Shown here one piece after another: positions 12,201-24,768 of a DNA stretch of 64,000 nucleotides. Every line of letters begins with the position of its first letter. Positions within the stretch are counted from its first letter, which is position 1. The translations under genes were made by a program, and so were the position numbers. The stretch is from Membranipora membranacea (taxonomy: Eukaryota > Bryozoa > Gymnolaemata > Cheilostomatida > Membraniporidae), in assembly GCA_914767715.1 (NCBI GenBank), contig OU612067.1:5206001-5270000 (forward strand), in the 5' to 3' direction. The notes under the pieces are model-generated. The model was not told where the DNA came from. It made no database searches and saw only the letters and a list, made by a program, of their open reading frames with translations.

Positions 12201-15200
12201 GAGTTGTTTGGCTATCCTGGTGTTTGTTTGGCCCTGTCATTCAATAACCAAGGTTTATTTCCTAGGCCAAGGCACCAACATAACTGTATGCATTGATTTA
12301 TCTTGTTTAGCCTATTCGAAGTGAGAAAAAATTTCAATGTCCAAGATGATGTTTAATTGTCCGTCTGCATGGGATTTCATTATAAGTTTCACACCAGCTG
12401 GAAAAAGTTTAGTAGTCAATGTCTGTTACTGTACTGTTGTTGTAGCTATGGAAGCATGCATAGGTAATATTATTTACTGATGAATACGGACCGTAATCTT
12501 TTACAATTCATTCTTTTTGTCAGGCACCCTCTCTGTCCCACCATCATCCTTTTTTTTATCATTCTTCATTTTGTTTTGGTTTGTGTCCGATTATATATTA
12601 GTCACTTTTGTACATCCCACTGTCGTCAAACCTACCCAGCCTCCTGCACCGAACCCGTACCAGCACCTCCTCATTATAGCCTTAGGGGCACCTCCTCTAG
12701 TATATAAAGGGACGGACCGGGTCGTCAGGGGTCTCAGCAGACTGGGGGTTATCCAACTCAACCATTTTTAACTAACCTGTCCCTTGCTTTGTTACTGAAC
12801 ACCTTTTTGCAACTCCTAAATATGAAAACTGTTGAGAATCAATCTCACTTTTACAGAGCTCCGCATGTTGCTGGATTATTAAGCTCATGCTGACAAGCTT
12901 CTCATAATATAGAAAGTCAGGGTTCCTTCCTTTACATTCCTGATCAGGGGGTTGAGGGGAATCAACTTCATTGAAATATGCAGAGGCAGGTTACGGATTT
13001 CCAGGTACATTAATTTTGACAGTATTCCCAAAATGCAAATTTTAATCTGGATTCTCAGGTGGATCAGGTTAATCTTACATTATGTTATTGTTGACCTGAA
13101 CTCTCTAGAAATACCAGTAAATGGCATTGTGGGATACTAAGTCTCACTGTCCAGCCTTCCTGCTAACAAAAGCTCAACACGGAGCTAATGTTTACGTTTG
13201 AATTTCTTTAGGCAAACCAGAATGTCACGAATCATGCGAAAAGACCCTACCACAGAAAAACCCCTTGACAGGGGTGACAACTGAGATAACGAGAAGATTC
13301 TGCTGGGGACCTGGACCGAAGAACTGTCAGAATATGAACAAAGTGACCTGTGCCAAGCAGTGCAACGGAAGATGCTTTGGATCTAGTCTAACCGAGTGCT
13401 GCAATCCACAATGTGCGGGAGGTTGTAATGGCCCCCTGAAAACCGACTGCTGGGTAAGTGGAGATAAACTCTAGAGATACTCAAATCCATAATGCAATCC
13501 CACTAATCAGTTTTGGCTTGGATTGGGAGGCAATCCATTCCCATTTTTTTTCTTTTTATTTAGGGCAAAAGGCCAATTAAATTCAGTCATCCTTTCCTGT
13601 ACAGCAGTTGGCGTCAGATATCTTTCAATGGTGATGGATTACCATTTAAATTTGTCATAATTATTCTTTGATAACTTCAACAAGTGAGAGTGAAGCCCTT
13701 TGTTCTGACATTAATTGTTGACAAATAAAATTCCTATTCTACAGGGTTGTAAGATGTTCTACAATGAGGGTGGCTGTGTACCTTTCTGCCCGTATGCACA
13801 GATCTACGACGGAACAACCTTCAAGATGGTTTCAAATCCAGACAAGAAGTTTGCATTTGGAAGGCTCTGTCTTCCCTCGTGTCCAGGTGAGGGTTTTTAT
13901 ATGGTCATCAATTGAACGGGTACTCCAATAATATTATATTATAATGACTGGGTATACCTGGAATTTTATAGGTATAAAGCTTTGCAATAAATAGTGTGAA
14001 TTAACATATCTGCCTGGAGCAGAAGTATTTAGATGGTGACAAAATGTCGCTGTTCCTTGGGTATTGTAACAAATCATTATGTTTTTTAGAACATGGGATA
14101 CTCAGCCCTCAATCAAAACATCCCCTGGCTCACATTCCACAGTGTGATTATATCACATTGAACAACCAAGAATATTTCAATAATTTGAGATTTATTAAAA
14201 CTTTACTACCAAGGGCGTTTCTTTAGATTTTGAAGGATTCATGGCATCGCTGTTTTCGATAAGATGACGGTGCCATGATATGAGTCCACACTTGGTCCAT
14301 AGAAGTTATAATTATTCTTGTGATGCCATGACAGTATTTGGTAAGATTCGAGTAAGATGGAATGATCTGAATAAAAATGCGTTAAGATGATGATGATGGT
14401 TTTATTCTGGTGATCATCATATTTAACTTTGAGTTCAATTAAAATAATCATTTTCTTTCTAGATAACTTCTTGGAGCATCAGGGTGGATGTGTAAAGTCT
14501 TGCCCTGAGAACTTTATAGCTAAACCTAAAGTAGATGTTGATGGCAAGAAAATGGGCGACATTCTCAAAGTCTGCGAGAAATGTGATGGGCCTTGTCCAA
14601 AACGTAAGTCTATTATCACTATGTATGTTACCAGTTGGATGATTTGGCCCATTGGCTGCATGAAGTTGTAGTTTGTAGTTCGTATCCCATCAAGGTCTTA
14701 CTGTCAATTTGTAATGACTGAAGGTAGAGGATCCTAAAATAGAGTAAAATTTTCACCTATGTTTTATCATCTATCAGTATGAGTTGATTCGTTTGTTACA
14801 GCTTGTAAAATTGACTGGACAGGGTCCGGTGCAGATTATCTGAACAGCGCAAACATCCATGAACTGGAGGGCTGTACTAGTATTGATGGTCATCTTAGGA
14901 TCCTGGATTATACGCTGTCTGGGTAAGTATTATTGTGGCAATGAAAACTCTTACTTAGACAGTAAATTAAATGTTGACTGTGGTGTGATCTGTTGGTCAA
15001 ATCCACTTCCTTGACATGCCATGCTTTCCTTAATATCTAGTGACACTATAAACCATGAAAGTGAAGTCAGATCAGTGTGCAAGTTTGAAAATTGACAGAT
15101 TGTCAGGGCCAGATGTCGGGGCCAGATGTCGGGACCAGATGTCGGGGCCATGTGTACAGGTTTTGCACCATATTTTTCTCTAGACACAGTAAAAATTATG

Positions 15201-18200
15201 TTAAAGCTGAAATTCTCATGAACATAAATCAATCTATGCGATTCAATGGGCCTGGGTTTTTCAAGGCCCTAGAAATAAACTCTCTATTTTTTTTCTCTTA
15301 ATAGAGATCACTGGAAAAATATATCGGCGTTGAGTTTGAATGATCTTGACAAGCTGAAGTCAATCAGACAAATCTCAGAATACCTCATGGTTCAGCACCT
15401 GAAAAACGTCACAAACCTAGGATTCCTATCGAACCTTGAGACTATTCTAGGCAGAGAAGGAGACACGTAAGTCATCCTAATATAGTGCATGTAACACCTA
15501 TGTATGTGTATTTGGTGAAGTTTTCCACAGTTGTAGTCTAGTGGAAAACCTGATAGAGAAAATAAGATTCCATTATGCTTGTATACAACCAAACTCTCCC
15601 ACGTTTCGGAAAGTGTGATTCAGTTTCATGTGGTTTGTTAAGTGATTGAGACGTGACGCTGCAACACTGTCTTGCTTGCTTTTAGTTATGGGGCAACTTT
15701 GAATGTTATGGCAAATCAAGACCTGGAGTATCTTGGCCTGAGTTCATTGAAGAAGGTGTATGGAGGACACATCTATCTACATTTAAATCCGAAACTCTGC
15801 TATGTGCAAAACATGAGATGGAAGAAGCTATTTCTGAGCAAGACTTTAGTCAGCCAGAGAATCTTTATGGATGGTAATGCTAACGACACCAATATATGCG
15901 GTGAGTGATATGTTGTCTGCTATCTCGTCTTCATCCACATAAAGCTTTTCATATCATTGGTCAATCAGTTTTTTGTATCTCCTATCACCAAAGAGTATCC
16001 AAGCGGCAAACCATGACAATAGCATGAAAATATTTGTTCGGATTTCTCATGTGATCTCTTGTTCCTCCACTCAAATTGCAAAACAATTAGCAACATCAAA
16101 ATATGGCTGATTGATATTATACACCATCCACAGGTGTTAGGAGATTCAGATTTCAAAACAGTAATTGATTTCCCTTCTCAGCCCACAACCTGAACGTTAA
16201 CTGACCCAATAACACGACACAGCTGATCAGTGGTGGCAGAGGTGACTTTAGAAGTAGCAAAAAATATAATCTTCAAAGGAAGCAAGGTGTTAAGATGGGA
16301 TCAAATACTTTGGTATCAGGCAAATTAGTTTAAGAACTGTACTGCACCATATAAGTAGGAGATTATGCTTAAGATAAGGTATTGGGGAAATACCTCCCTT
16401 CAAGTTAGTTCTTTGGTAAACAGACCAATAAAATTTGTCTTCTCTTTTTTGCAGTTCGTCAGAACAAGACATGTCATGAGGAGTGCAGAAATGGCTGCTG
16501 GGGTCCAGGACCTCACATGTGTATCAGCTGCATGAACTACAGATACAGCAATGAATGTCTTAGTGACTGCAGCAGACCCATGATCTACGGAAAACCAGAC
16601 AGCTCAAAGTGCTTTGACTGTGATCCAGAATGTAAAAGCTCTTGTACCGGGAAGGTATGGTATAGCTCCTACATGTACATGTTAGCCTCAATTCCAAACA
16701 GTCCTAACTGCATGCTGCTTTGAATTGTGGTAGCAATTATCAGAAATTTAAAAAGATCATGAACAAGCGAGAGACAGATAACATCTTTGACTGTTTTGTT
16801 TTAGACTGCAGACATGTGTGATGACTGTAGGAACTTAAAAGATGGACCCTTCTGTGTGGCTGGCTGCCCGATTGCTAAGTTTGCTGATGATAACAAGCTT
16901 TGCCAGCCCTGTCATGCTAATTGTGTGGGTGGCTGCAATGGGTCAGCGAATACTGTGGGGCCAAATGGCTGCAACTCCTGTCACGTGTCTATAGCTAACG
17001 AGGCAGAAGATGGCATCGTCAAGTGTCTCAATGAGACAGAATCGTGCCCATCTGGTTACTTCGCTAGTAGGAATCCACCAACTGCTCTGAGCCATCTCAA
17101 GGGTAGCACTGTAAGTTGTTGTTTGCATTTAGTAGTCACACTTTCCTCAAGAATTTGCAAATCTTTTCCTTCACAAACGCAAGAGGCAAGACATGTGGTT
17201 ACAAATGGCAGCTACTGTTACGAGTGCTACGTGTTTAACTTGCCCTGTTTTGTGCCACAATTTCTCTCAAGTTTCATGACGGAGAAAGAAGAAATATGAC
17301 ATATCTGATACATGAATACCTACTGATAAATATGTTTACTGCTCCAATCTTTCAGATCTGTGTGAAATGCCATCCACTATGTGAGGAGTGCGACTCGGAA
17401 GGATCAATCTACTGTAAAAAATGTAAGTTCTACAAGTACGAAGACCGATGTGTTGATGCTTGCCCCGCCGGATTCTTCTCCAACAATGACACCAAGACTT
17501 GCGTACCTTGCCACACTAGTTGCCGGTAAGTTTTAGTAATACAATACATACACCTGTAGATAGAGCTATGGACTATCCAATGAAGAGCGAGTTTGTTGGA
17601 TGGAACTACCAGTAAAATCATATAGGAGATCCGAAAGATTTGTGATAACTTCATAAACAGCAAATACCCCATATTTTCAGCACACAGTGCAAGTAAAAGT
17701 GCACTTTCTTGTAATCTAGTTCTTGTACTGTTCGTAGCGCTACCAAGGTTACAAATCACACACACGACCAAGGCATCACCTCAGGGTCGTAAGAGCTGTC
17801 AAGGTTGCATACGTTAGTTAAATCTACGTCTTGATAGCTCGAGAACAAAGATAAGCATATCAACTACACTTTTATTTTGCAGAGCTGGGTGTTCAGGCAC
17901 AACAAACTGGGACTGTACTCACTGTGTCAACTACAAGGTGTACAATGACACTGAACATGACTTTGCGCTGAGCCCCAACATAACGCAGCGTACAACAGCT
18001 GTCAACAATATAACAATTACAACAGAGTCAACCGGTGGTGTCTTCCTAGAAAGCTCTGTCGCTTCATCCACCACAACATCTGCTCCTGAGTACATCAACT
18101 ACACAATTATCTCAAACGAGACAGGAGAAGTCATCGTCGTAGTGGAAAAGGTCACAAAATATGAGATCAAGCCAGCGGTGAGTGGATAAGATGCCGTAAT

Positions 18201-21200
18201 GATCGTGATACTCCTACCTTCTCATATTTTGTTATAACTCCCTTGCAGGGTAATTAAAGTTCTGATATGGTGCCAAAATATAATCATTTATTCAGATTAC
18301 CCAATAAAAATATTTGCATATGCCTCTAAGTAGGTACGCAAAGATTGCATATCGTGATAAGATTGAGGACCCTGGAATTTTTGACACTCAAATAACCCAA
18401 CAACCCCTCTACATGCCTTCTTACAAAAGAGTTTTGTGACACTTACGTTTTGGTAGTTGATGTTAAATATAGATATCATACAAGGCCCCCCTGGGCTTTG
18501 CACAGCTGTTATCATCACTGGCCGTATCATTTTTTTAATATCAAAATTTAATATGTTTTGTAGTTTTACTGCACATTAAGCAAGGAGAGTTGCCCCGCCC
18601 ACAAACCGAACTGGACTAATGATGGAGACAGTGATACTGTGTGTATAGTGGCTGTCCCTGTACCCACACCCCTAACAAGCTTCGTGCTCTCCGATCAGGA
18701 GCTTGGTGGTATTATAGCTGCAGCCGTGATATTCGTGGCAGTAGGTAAGAAGAAAATAGAGCCCCTAGATTCTTGGATAGATGCCGATAATCTGTTTTAT
18801 ATTTGTCAGCTAATATTTAAGCAAACTTATGACTGTTTGTGCTGCTGAAAGCACAAGCCAGCAGACTCCTGAACAATCAATGCACCCCAAATAATCTCTC
18901 ACGAATAGCACAGCGAATTCACTTCTCATTGTTCTCTGCAGTGATCCTGACTGCTGTGCTATGTAAACAGAGGGCAACAGCTAAGGAGAACACAGCTAAA
19001 CTTACTCTCAAACTAACCGGTATGGATGGGGACCAGGAACCAGTCACCCCTACTGACGCTATACCAGACATGAGCAAACTTAGGCTAATAAAGGTAAGGG
19101 GATTGCTCCCTCAAAATCTGAAACCAGGCCAGGAAATCCTGTGTGCATGATTTGTGATATCCTGCAAACAAAAACACTGCTAACCATCATATTGGAACAG
19201 ATTTTGGATCACAATAATTAATGTATGAACATTAGCTGCTAGCTTTCAGGAGTAGCTTACAAATATTTCATTGCTGACAAAAATGAATTCTTCTAGGAGC
19301 TAGAGTTGAGGAAGGGGAGTATCCTCGGCTCAGGAGCCTTCGGTACTGTATACAGAGGGGTGTGGATACCGGAAGGGGAGAACGTTAAGATTCCGGTGGC
19401 TATCAAAGTCCTACAAGAAGGGACATCTCCACATCAGAATAAGGTAAGTGATGGGTCAGGAGCATAAAATACCTCTGCTTCAACTATAAGGAGTAAAATG
19501 ACACAGAACACAACCTTGAGCCGCGTCCTAACAAGACAATAAAATAACAAAGAAAAGAATTTCCGTCACTCATAGCTTGTAAATCCTTGACCCAGTGCAC
19601 AGTCCAATATAAATGTTCAATCTGTGATTTCCAGGAGCTGTTGGAGGAGGCGAGAGTGATGGCCTCGGTAGAACATCCCTGTTGTGTGAGGATAGTGGCT
19701 GTGTGTATGACAGAACAGATGATGCTTATAACACAGCTCATGCCTCTGGGATGTCTACTCGACTATGTGAGAAATAATAAATCTAACATCAGCTCTAAAG
19801 TCCTACTGAACTGGTGCACACAAATATCAAAGGGCATGCACTATCTGGAGGGTAGAGGAATAGTACACAGAGATCTCGCAGCTAGGAACGTTCTAGGTAA
19901 GTATAGCGAGCAAGAGAGAGGCAACTCCCGAATGTGATCGCTATATCTATGTTAATTATTTCAACTGTGAGAGTTTGATGAATTTTCGCACATACTTTTA
20001 CAGGTATTGCATACATCATTTCTCTCATTTCATCATTTGCTGCTTATGATGGCCCTCAAATAGATTTGTAGGGTTCAACTTCTGTCTGGTGCGATTGTCA
20101 ACTCGCTATTTTATTGTTTCTTTTTTAGTTCAAACTCCTAATCAAGTGAAAATCACAGATTTTGGCCTAGCCAAACTATTAGCATACAACGAGGGAGAAT
20201 ACCATGCAGCTGGTGGAAAGGTAAGACACATGAGTTTTCTCCTATCTCTTTATCGCGAGCATGCAGATGACTTACTATACAATTTTGTCTAGTCTCAAGT
20301 TCCGCCGGAACGGAAGTTGCCAAAACAGATAGTTAACATGCGATTCAATATGCCTGTGAAGTGTCGGCAGATTCCTATGGTGGGGGATTACAACACTAGG
20401 TTACCAACGATAATCTAAGTCTTTAGGTATAATTACAGTGTGTTAGCATGTCAAAATACTGTGTACATTTGGGATATTAGGTAATGCTGTTGATATTTCA
20501 TTTCATGAATAACCAACATTTACTGTGCCGTAACTGTTAATTTTTGAAGAGACCAGTTTTATTATGCTGATGTCAGGTCATTACGACAACATTGTATTTA
20601 ATAGCAGCCTATGGTGCCATGGCTAACCAGTGTCGCCATTCTAGTGAAAGGTGTCGAAATGAAATTAAAATCGGTCCATCACAATTCAAGCAAATGAAAT
20701 TGATAAATATTTGAATGGACTACAGTTACTGTTTGCTAAGTAGATAAGTGGCCTGGGCATTTTGGAATTAAACAAACAGCAGATTGTAATGGGACAATGA
20801 GAAGGAATAAGTCAACTAAAAGTGTCCAAGTTGTGCAACACTCTGCCTTGGTCTCTCGGTAGATTACGCACATGATTCAGGATAATCTTATGCAAATCTT
20901 CAATAGCGCCAATTGCCATCCATAATTTGCTTGTCTTTTGGTTTTGCAATCTATGACGGCAACACAAAGAAAAGGGACTAGTACCATATCATACCAGGTT
21001 ATTAAATTAAGCTTTGTGGCTGTTTAAATATTTCATTGTTATGATTTTATTTTAACAGATGCCCATAAAATGGCTGGCGCTGGAGTCCATTCAGCATAGA
21101 AAGTTTACCCATAAGACCGATGTCTGGTCGTACGGAGTGACTCTCTGGGAGCTCTTCACATACGGACAGAGACCATATGAGAATGTCAGAGCCAGAGATA

Positions 21201-23727
21201 TACCAGATCTATTAGAGAAGGGAGAACGTCTGCCTCAGCCGAGTATCTGTACTATAGATGTCTACATGATCATGATCAAATGTAAGCTTTGACCCAAATT
21301 ATTAATCCGAATACTTTGGATTTCAAGTCCGACAGCATTTGCAAACTTGAAAGACTGACCATGTGACCATGTGAATGAATCATCCTTAAAATGCAACAGC
21401 TATAAATAGCTGGGAAGCACTCTTTAGAAATTTTAACCTGTTAGGTGAGCCTTTTTGTCCAAAATATGAACATACTTGTGCATGACACTGTGCTGCACTT
21501 GCACTATATTAATAGATATGCATTGAATTCCTGACTCATCAGAATTTAAAGAATTTCAAAAGTGTATTTATGCTAACAACACCTAGCAATTCACATGATT
21601 TCAACCCAGATGCTGAAACTGTGAGCGTGGGAAAAATTGCTGATGGAATAAGGTTTGACCATGATAATTTGGGAAAGGGGGATACCATGAGACCATAGCT
21701 TGCAACCAGTATTTTGTTTGAGAGGGAGGGAGGGAGGGCATTACATCAACCATTTATAACGAGTCAATACCTCCAACTGATGCAAATAAATTTGAAATTG
21801 TATCCCATTAGCACTTGATAATGACCTGTGCTTGATAATGACCTGTGTTAGCATAACAAATATCCACTTTCAAATTTGCTGATCATCAGTGAATATGAGA
21901 AGTTCTTGACAGATTAATCATAATTGTGTCCTCTTTCACAGGTTGGATGATAGATGCTGAGAGCCGTCCAAGCTTTGCAGAGCTATCCGAAGAATTCAGT
22001 AAGATGGCCCGAGACCCTGGGAGATACCTGGTGATAGAAGGTGATACTCTGATGAGACTGCCTAGCTATAACATAGACAGGCGTCAAATGGTAAGTTTTC
22101 TATGGATGTACAGTGGTATTAGTGTGATGAATAGTATGGGAGTTACAATCTCTTGACCAGTATAAGATTCAACAACATATGGCCATCCTTATATACCATT
22201 TGCATGCCTTCGCTCAAAGCCTCAATCACAAACTGACATTGACTGAAACCGACAAGAGATTAATCTCACAGTTATCGCAATCCGTATATCGATTGAATGC
22301 CTCCGCTTAGAGCTTCATTCACAAACTGGACCTCCCTCTAATAACAGTGTTACTAATATGATTACAGGTATCGGAAACAACAGACGGACCGGAGGAGATA
22401 ATCCTCGACGCAGACGAGTATCTCAACCCTCGAGATGGGTACGAGGATTACCCTGACGAGGGAGATAACCTATTAGAAGAAGAGCCGACAACTCCAGGCA
22501 GTGTAATGAGCTACCAATCACAGAACAGTATGCGCTATCCATCTCAGCACAGCTGTAACGGTTACCCTAATCATCTACCGTTCCAGCCTCTAACAGTAGA
22601 CACTCATATACCGACACATCAGGCCCCTCCTCCAGGGTCTCAGAGGAGGCTGATAAGAGAACCTAAATATGCACATCTGGAGGCCAGAAGTCAGTCTATG
22701 CAGAGACAAAGATCTAGTGATGGTTCAATGACAGGACGGTATACCAGCGACCCTTGCCATGAGGAAGATCCTCTACTAGTTGGCGGTAAGTTTTGAGATG
22801 AAATGGTTTTAAAGTCATTGTACACAAAACTATTGATATAGGCTTGCATCTAATGTAGATACATTCACACAAATACAGCCACAAATTCTGTAGTCAAATC
22901 ATTAAATGAGCCAACACAAATGCTAATCAGGGAGTCATTTTCACCCATCTAATTTCCCTTTTGTTTGATTTGTTTGTAGAATTGGAGTTTTCAAAGACTC
23001 TGCCAACGCGCCTTAATCACAATCAGAGCAGATACAAACCGAGTGCTTTGCCTTTTGTTGAAGAAGACTACTTACAACCAACAGATAACCCAAAGGACCC
23101 GACAGCTATGGAGCTAGTAATACTCAGACAAGGAAGCTGTGAAAACGCAGGTAGGTGTCAAGGTCATTCATTATCGCAATCTGTTTCCCTTTGTTCTCTA
23201 AAAAACCAAAATGACTCAACACAAATGCTCTGTACGTTAAGTCCCTTTCTCTGAAACGAATAAGACTTAGTTTATTTTCATCTCAAAGTTGTAGCATCAG
23301 ATATCATCTGCGCTGCTTTGTCTGGGAATCTCTAAGTAAATAATACAGAACATAAATCTCAGCTTACATAACTGTTTTTTTGTTTTCAGATTTGGAAGCG
23401 CCTACTCCAACGCCAAATCGTGACCCTATGATCGCACACTTTACATTTGATCTCCAACATCCGCATAATGCTCCCCATGAGCTAACGCATAACGTTAATC
23501 CGAACACAGTGGGGAACTTTGAGAACCCAGAGTATTATGACACTGATAGCAATGGTAGTGACTCGCTAAATAAAGAGCTAGAACTTCACCGACCGAAGAA
23601 AAGCAATCAAGGATCTCATCAGAATAAAAGTAGGCATCAGGATTACTACAATGACTTAAACAATGGGTTATACAGCGATGGAGGGTCAACGCGAGGCTCA
23701 ACGGCAGAAAGCACCAGTAGTATCTAA
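9248..23727 (+). CDS. EGFR: EGF receptor (ErbB family) receptor tyrosine kinase, 23 coding exons
   Basis: Coding exons: 9248-9509, 10642-11070, 11996-12139, 13212-13453, 13745-13886, 14463-14603, 14802-14922, 15305-15466, 15686-15900, 16455-16654, 16805-17110, 17356-17525, 17883-18177, 18564-18744, 18942-19093, 19297-19443, 19635-19896, 20129-20220, 21059-21281, 21942-22090, 22368-22785, 22980-23150, 23390-23727. All use GT-AG, all phases match, and the total is 1653 aa. Domain order: signal peptide (hydrophobic [11 protein letters not shown]), acidic linker to about residue 88, L1 (~90-275), furin-like Cys-rich 1 (~278-455), L2 (~455-620), extended Cys-rich 2/3 (~622-870), Ser/Thr/Asn-rich stalk, TM (~991-1011), kinase (~1055-1330) and a 308-residue tail. 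Kinase landmarks are all present: GSGAFG, VAIK lysine (~1091), LITQLM gatekeeper Thr, [14 protein letters not shown] and MPIKW. Tail tyrosine motifs are DEYLNP (a pYxN GRB2-type site), EDYLQP and NPEYYD (a PTB-type NPxY). It is longer than human EGFR (1210) and Drosophila Egfr (~1430). An in-frame TAA at 9227 fixes the ATG at 9248. The receptor would bind EGF-like ligands and feed Ras/MAPK. Confidence 0.97.
10239..10343. repeat. Short palindromic repeat with CAAGGAGTA/TACTCCTTG stem, in EGFR intron 1
   Basis: caaggagtag...ttactccttgg forms a 9-bp stem with an ~9-nt loop. A second ttactccttg arm with an aaccaagga partner follows within 60 bp. The same stem recurs at 39921-39949, suggesting remnants of one dispersed element. 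Confidence 0.4.
15106..15150. repeat. Minisatellite-like tandem repeat, ~15-bp unit x3, in EGFR intron 7
   Basis: Three consecutive copies of ggccagatgtcgggg, with one a/g variant in the copies. Confidence 0.85.
21814..21847. repeat. 17-bp tandem duplication in EGFR intron 19
   Basis: cttgataatgacctgtg is repeated twice without mismatch. Confidence 0.85.
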
Positions 23728-24514
23728 AGGACTTATTATACTTCATCTCAATATTCTTAGTGTGATTTATCAGTTAGTTGTCTGCTCTTGGATGCAAACC
23801 TACATAACTAACTGTGAATTCATTCTCCCCTTCATTCCTACACAAAAATGCTCAACGAAAATAGTCTCATAATTTTCTCATTGCTTATCATTCAACGAGT
23901 TTATTTGGAGCTTGTCATTTTATGAACAATTTTTATCACACTATAATTGGCTGGCAAAATGTCAGATCAGTTTGCAGTTTTGAAGCAATCAATTTGTACA
24001 TAAACACACATAATAATAATTTAGACATTAATTTAGACTTAGAAACCTACAGTCCTTGTGGAGTGACTCATTGTGATAAGCATTCTTTGTGGGTCTGACT
24101 ACAGAACAGAACAGACCCGACTAAGAAAATGTTCCAGTGCTGCATAAATCTAACCTCTTGTAAATATTTTCTCTCTTTTTTTTTTTCTGTTGCCATTTAT
24201 TTTTATACCTCTTTTCTAGAATTTTTGTATAATTGTGTTTCCTTCAGTTGATGTTGATATCTCGGGTATCAATACACATTCCATTCCACGGAGTAGTACT
24301 CCCACCGAAATCAGAAACTTATTATTACCGATTTGTTTTTATTACCGACAGTTTATTTTATCGTTTCTTTCTCTTTTCTGTTAAGACATCCATGATGCCT
24401 TTGAATTACTGTACATAGGAGTTTCATGCTGCATTGTATCTATAACGCGATACAGTATTGTCATAAATTAAAATATCATGCTGATATATTTGTCCACTAC
24501 TCAACGTTATTTTT

Positions 24515-24520
24515 TTTATT
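24515..24520 (-). terminator. Candidate GEMIN2 polyadenylation signal
   Basis: tttatt on the plus strand reads AATAAA on the minus strand, about 250 bp beyond the GEMIN2 stop codon. It would make the GEMIN2 3' UTR overlap that of EGFR. Confidence 0.5.
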
Positions 24521-24611
24521 CCGCACAGAAAGCTGACAAAAGTTAAAATTTTTCTCTGTCCACATTATGCCAGCTCCTATGATTTTGCCAAACTGAAAAT
24601 ATGCAATCTAT

Positions 24612-24617
24612 AATAAA
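24612..24617 (+). terminator. Candidate EGFR polyadenylation signal
   Basis: This is the first canonical AATAAA found downstream of the EGFR stop (23727). An ATTAAA at 24467-24472 is an alternative. Either one places the EGFR 3' end next to, or past, the 3' end of the opposing GEMIN2 transcript. Confidence 0.5.
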
Positions 24618-24768
24618 ACATGAAAAACTTAAACGTATTCTCTGTACTAAAATCTGTTGGCTTAAATTTAAAAAGAACTTTGCTCACAGACTGCACACAA
24701 CATCAGCTTATTGCACATTTTGCTACCTGCCGGAGGTCTGCACCTTGTGCACTATATAATGGGTCGGG

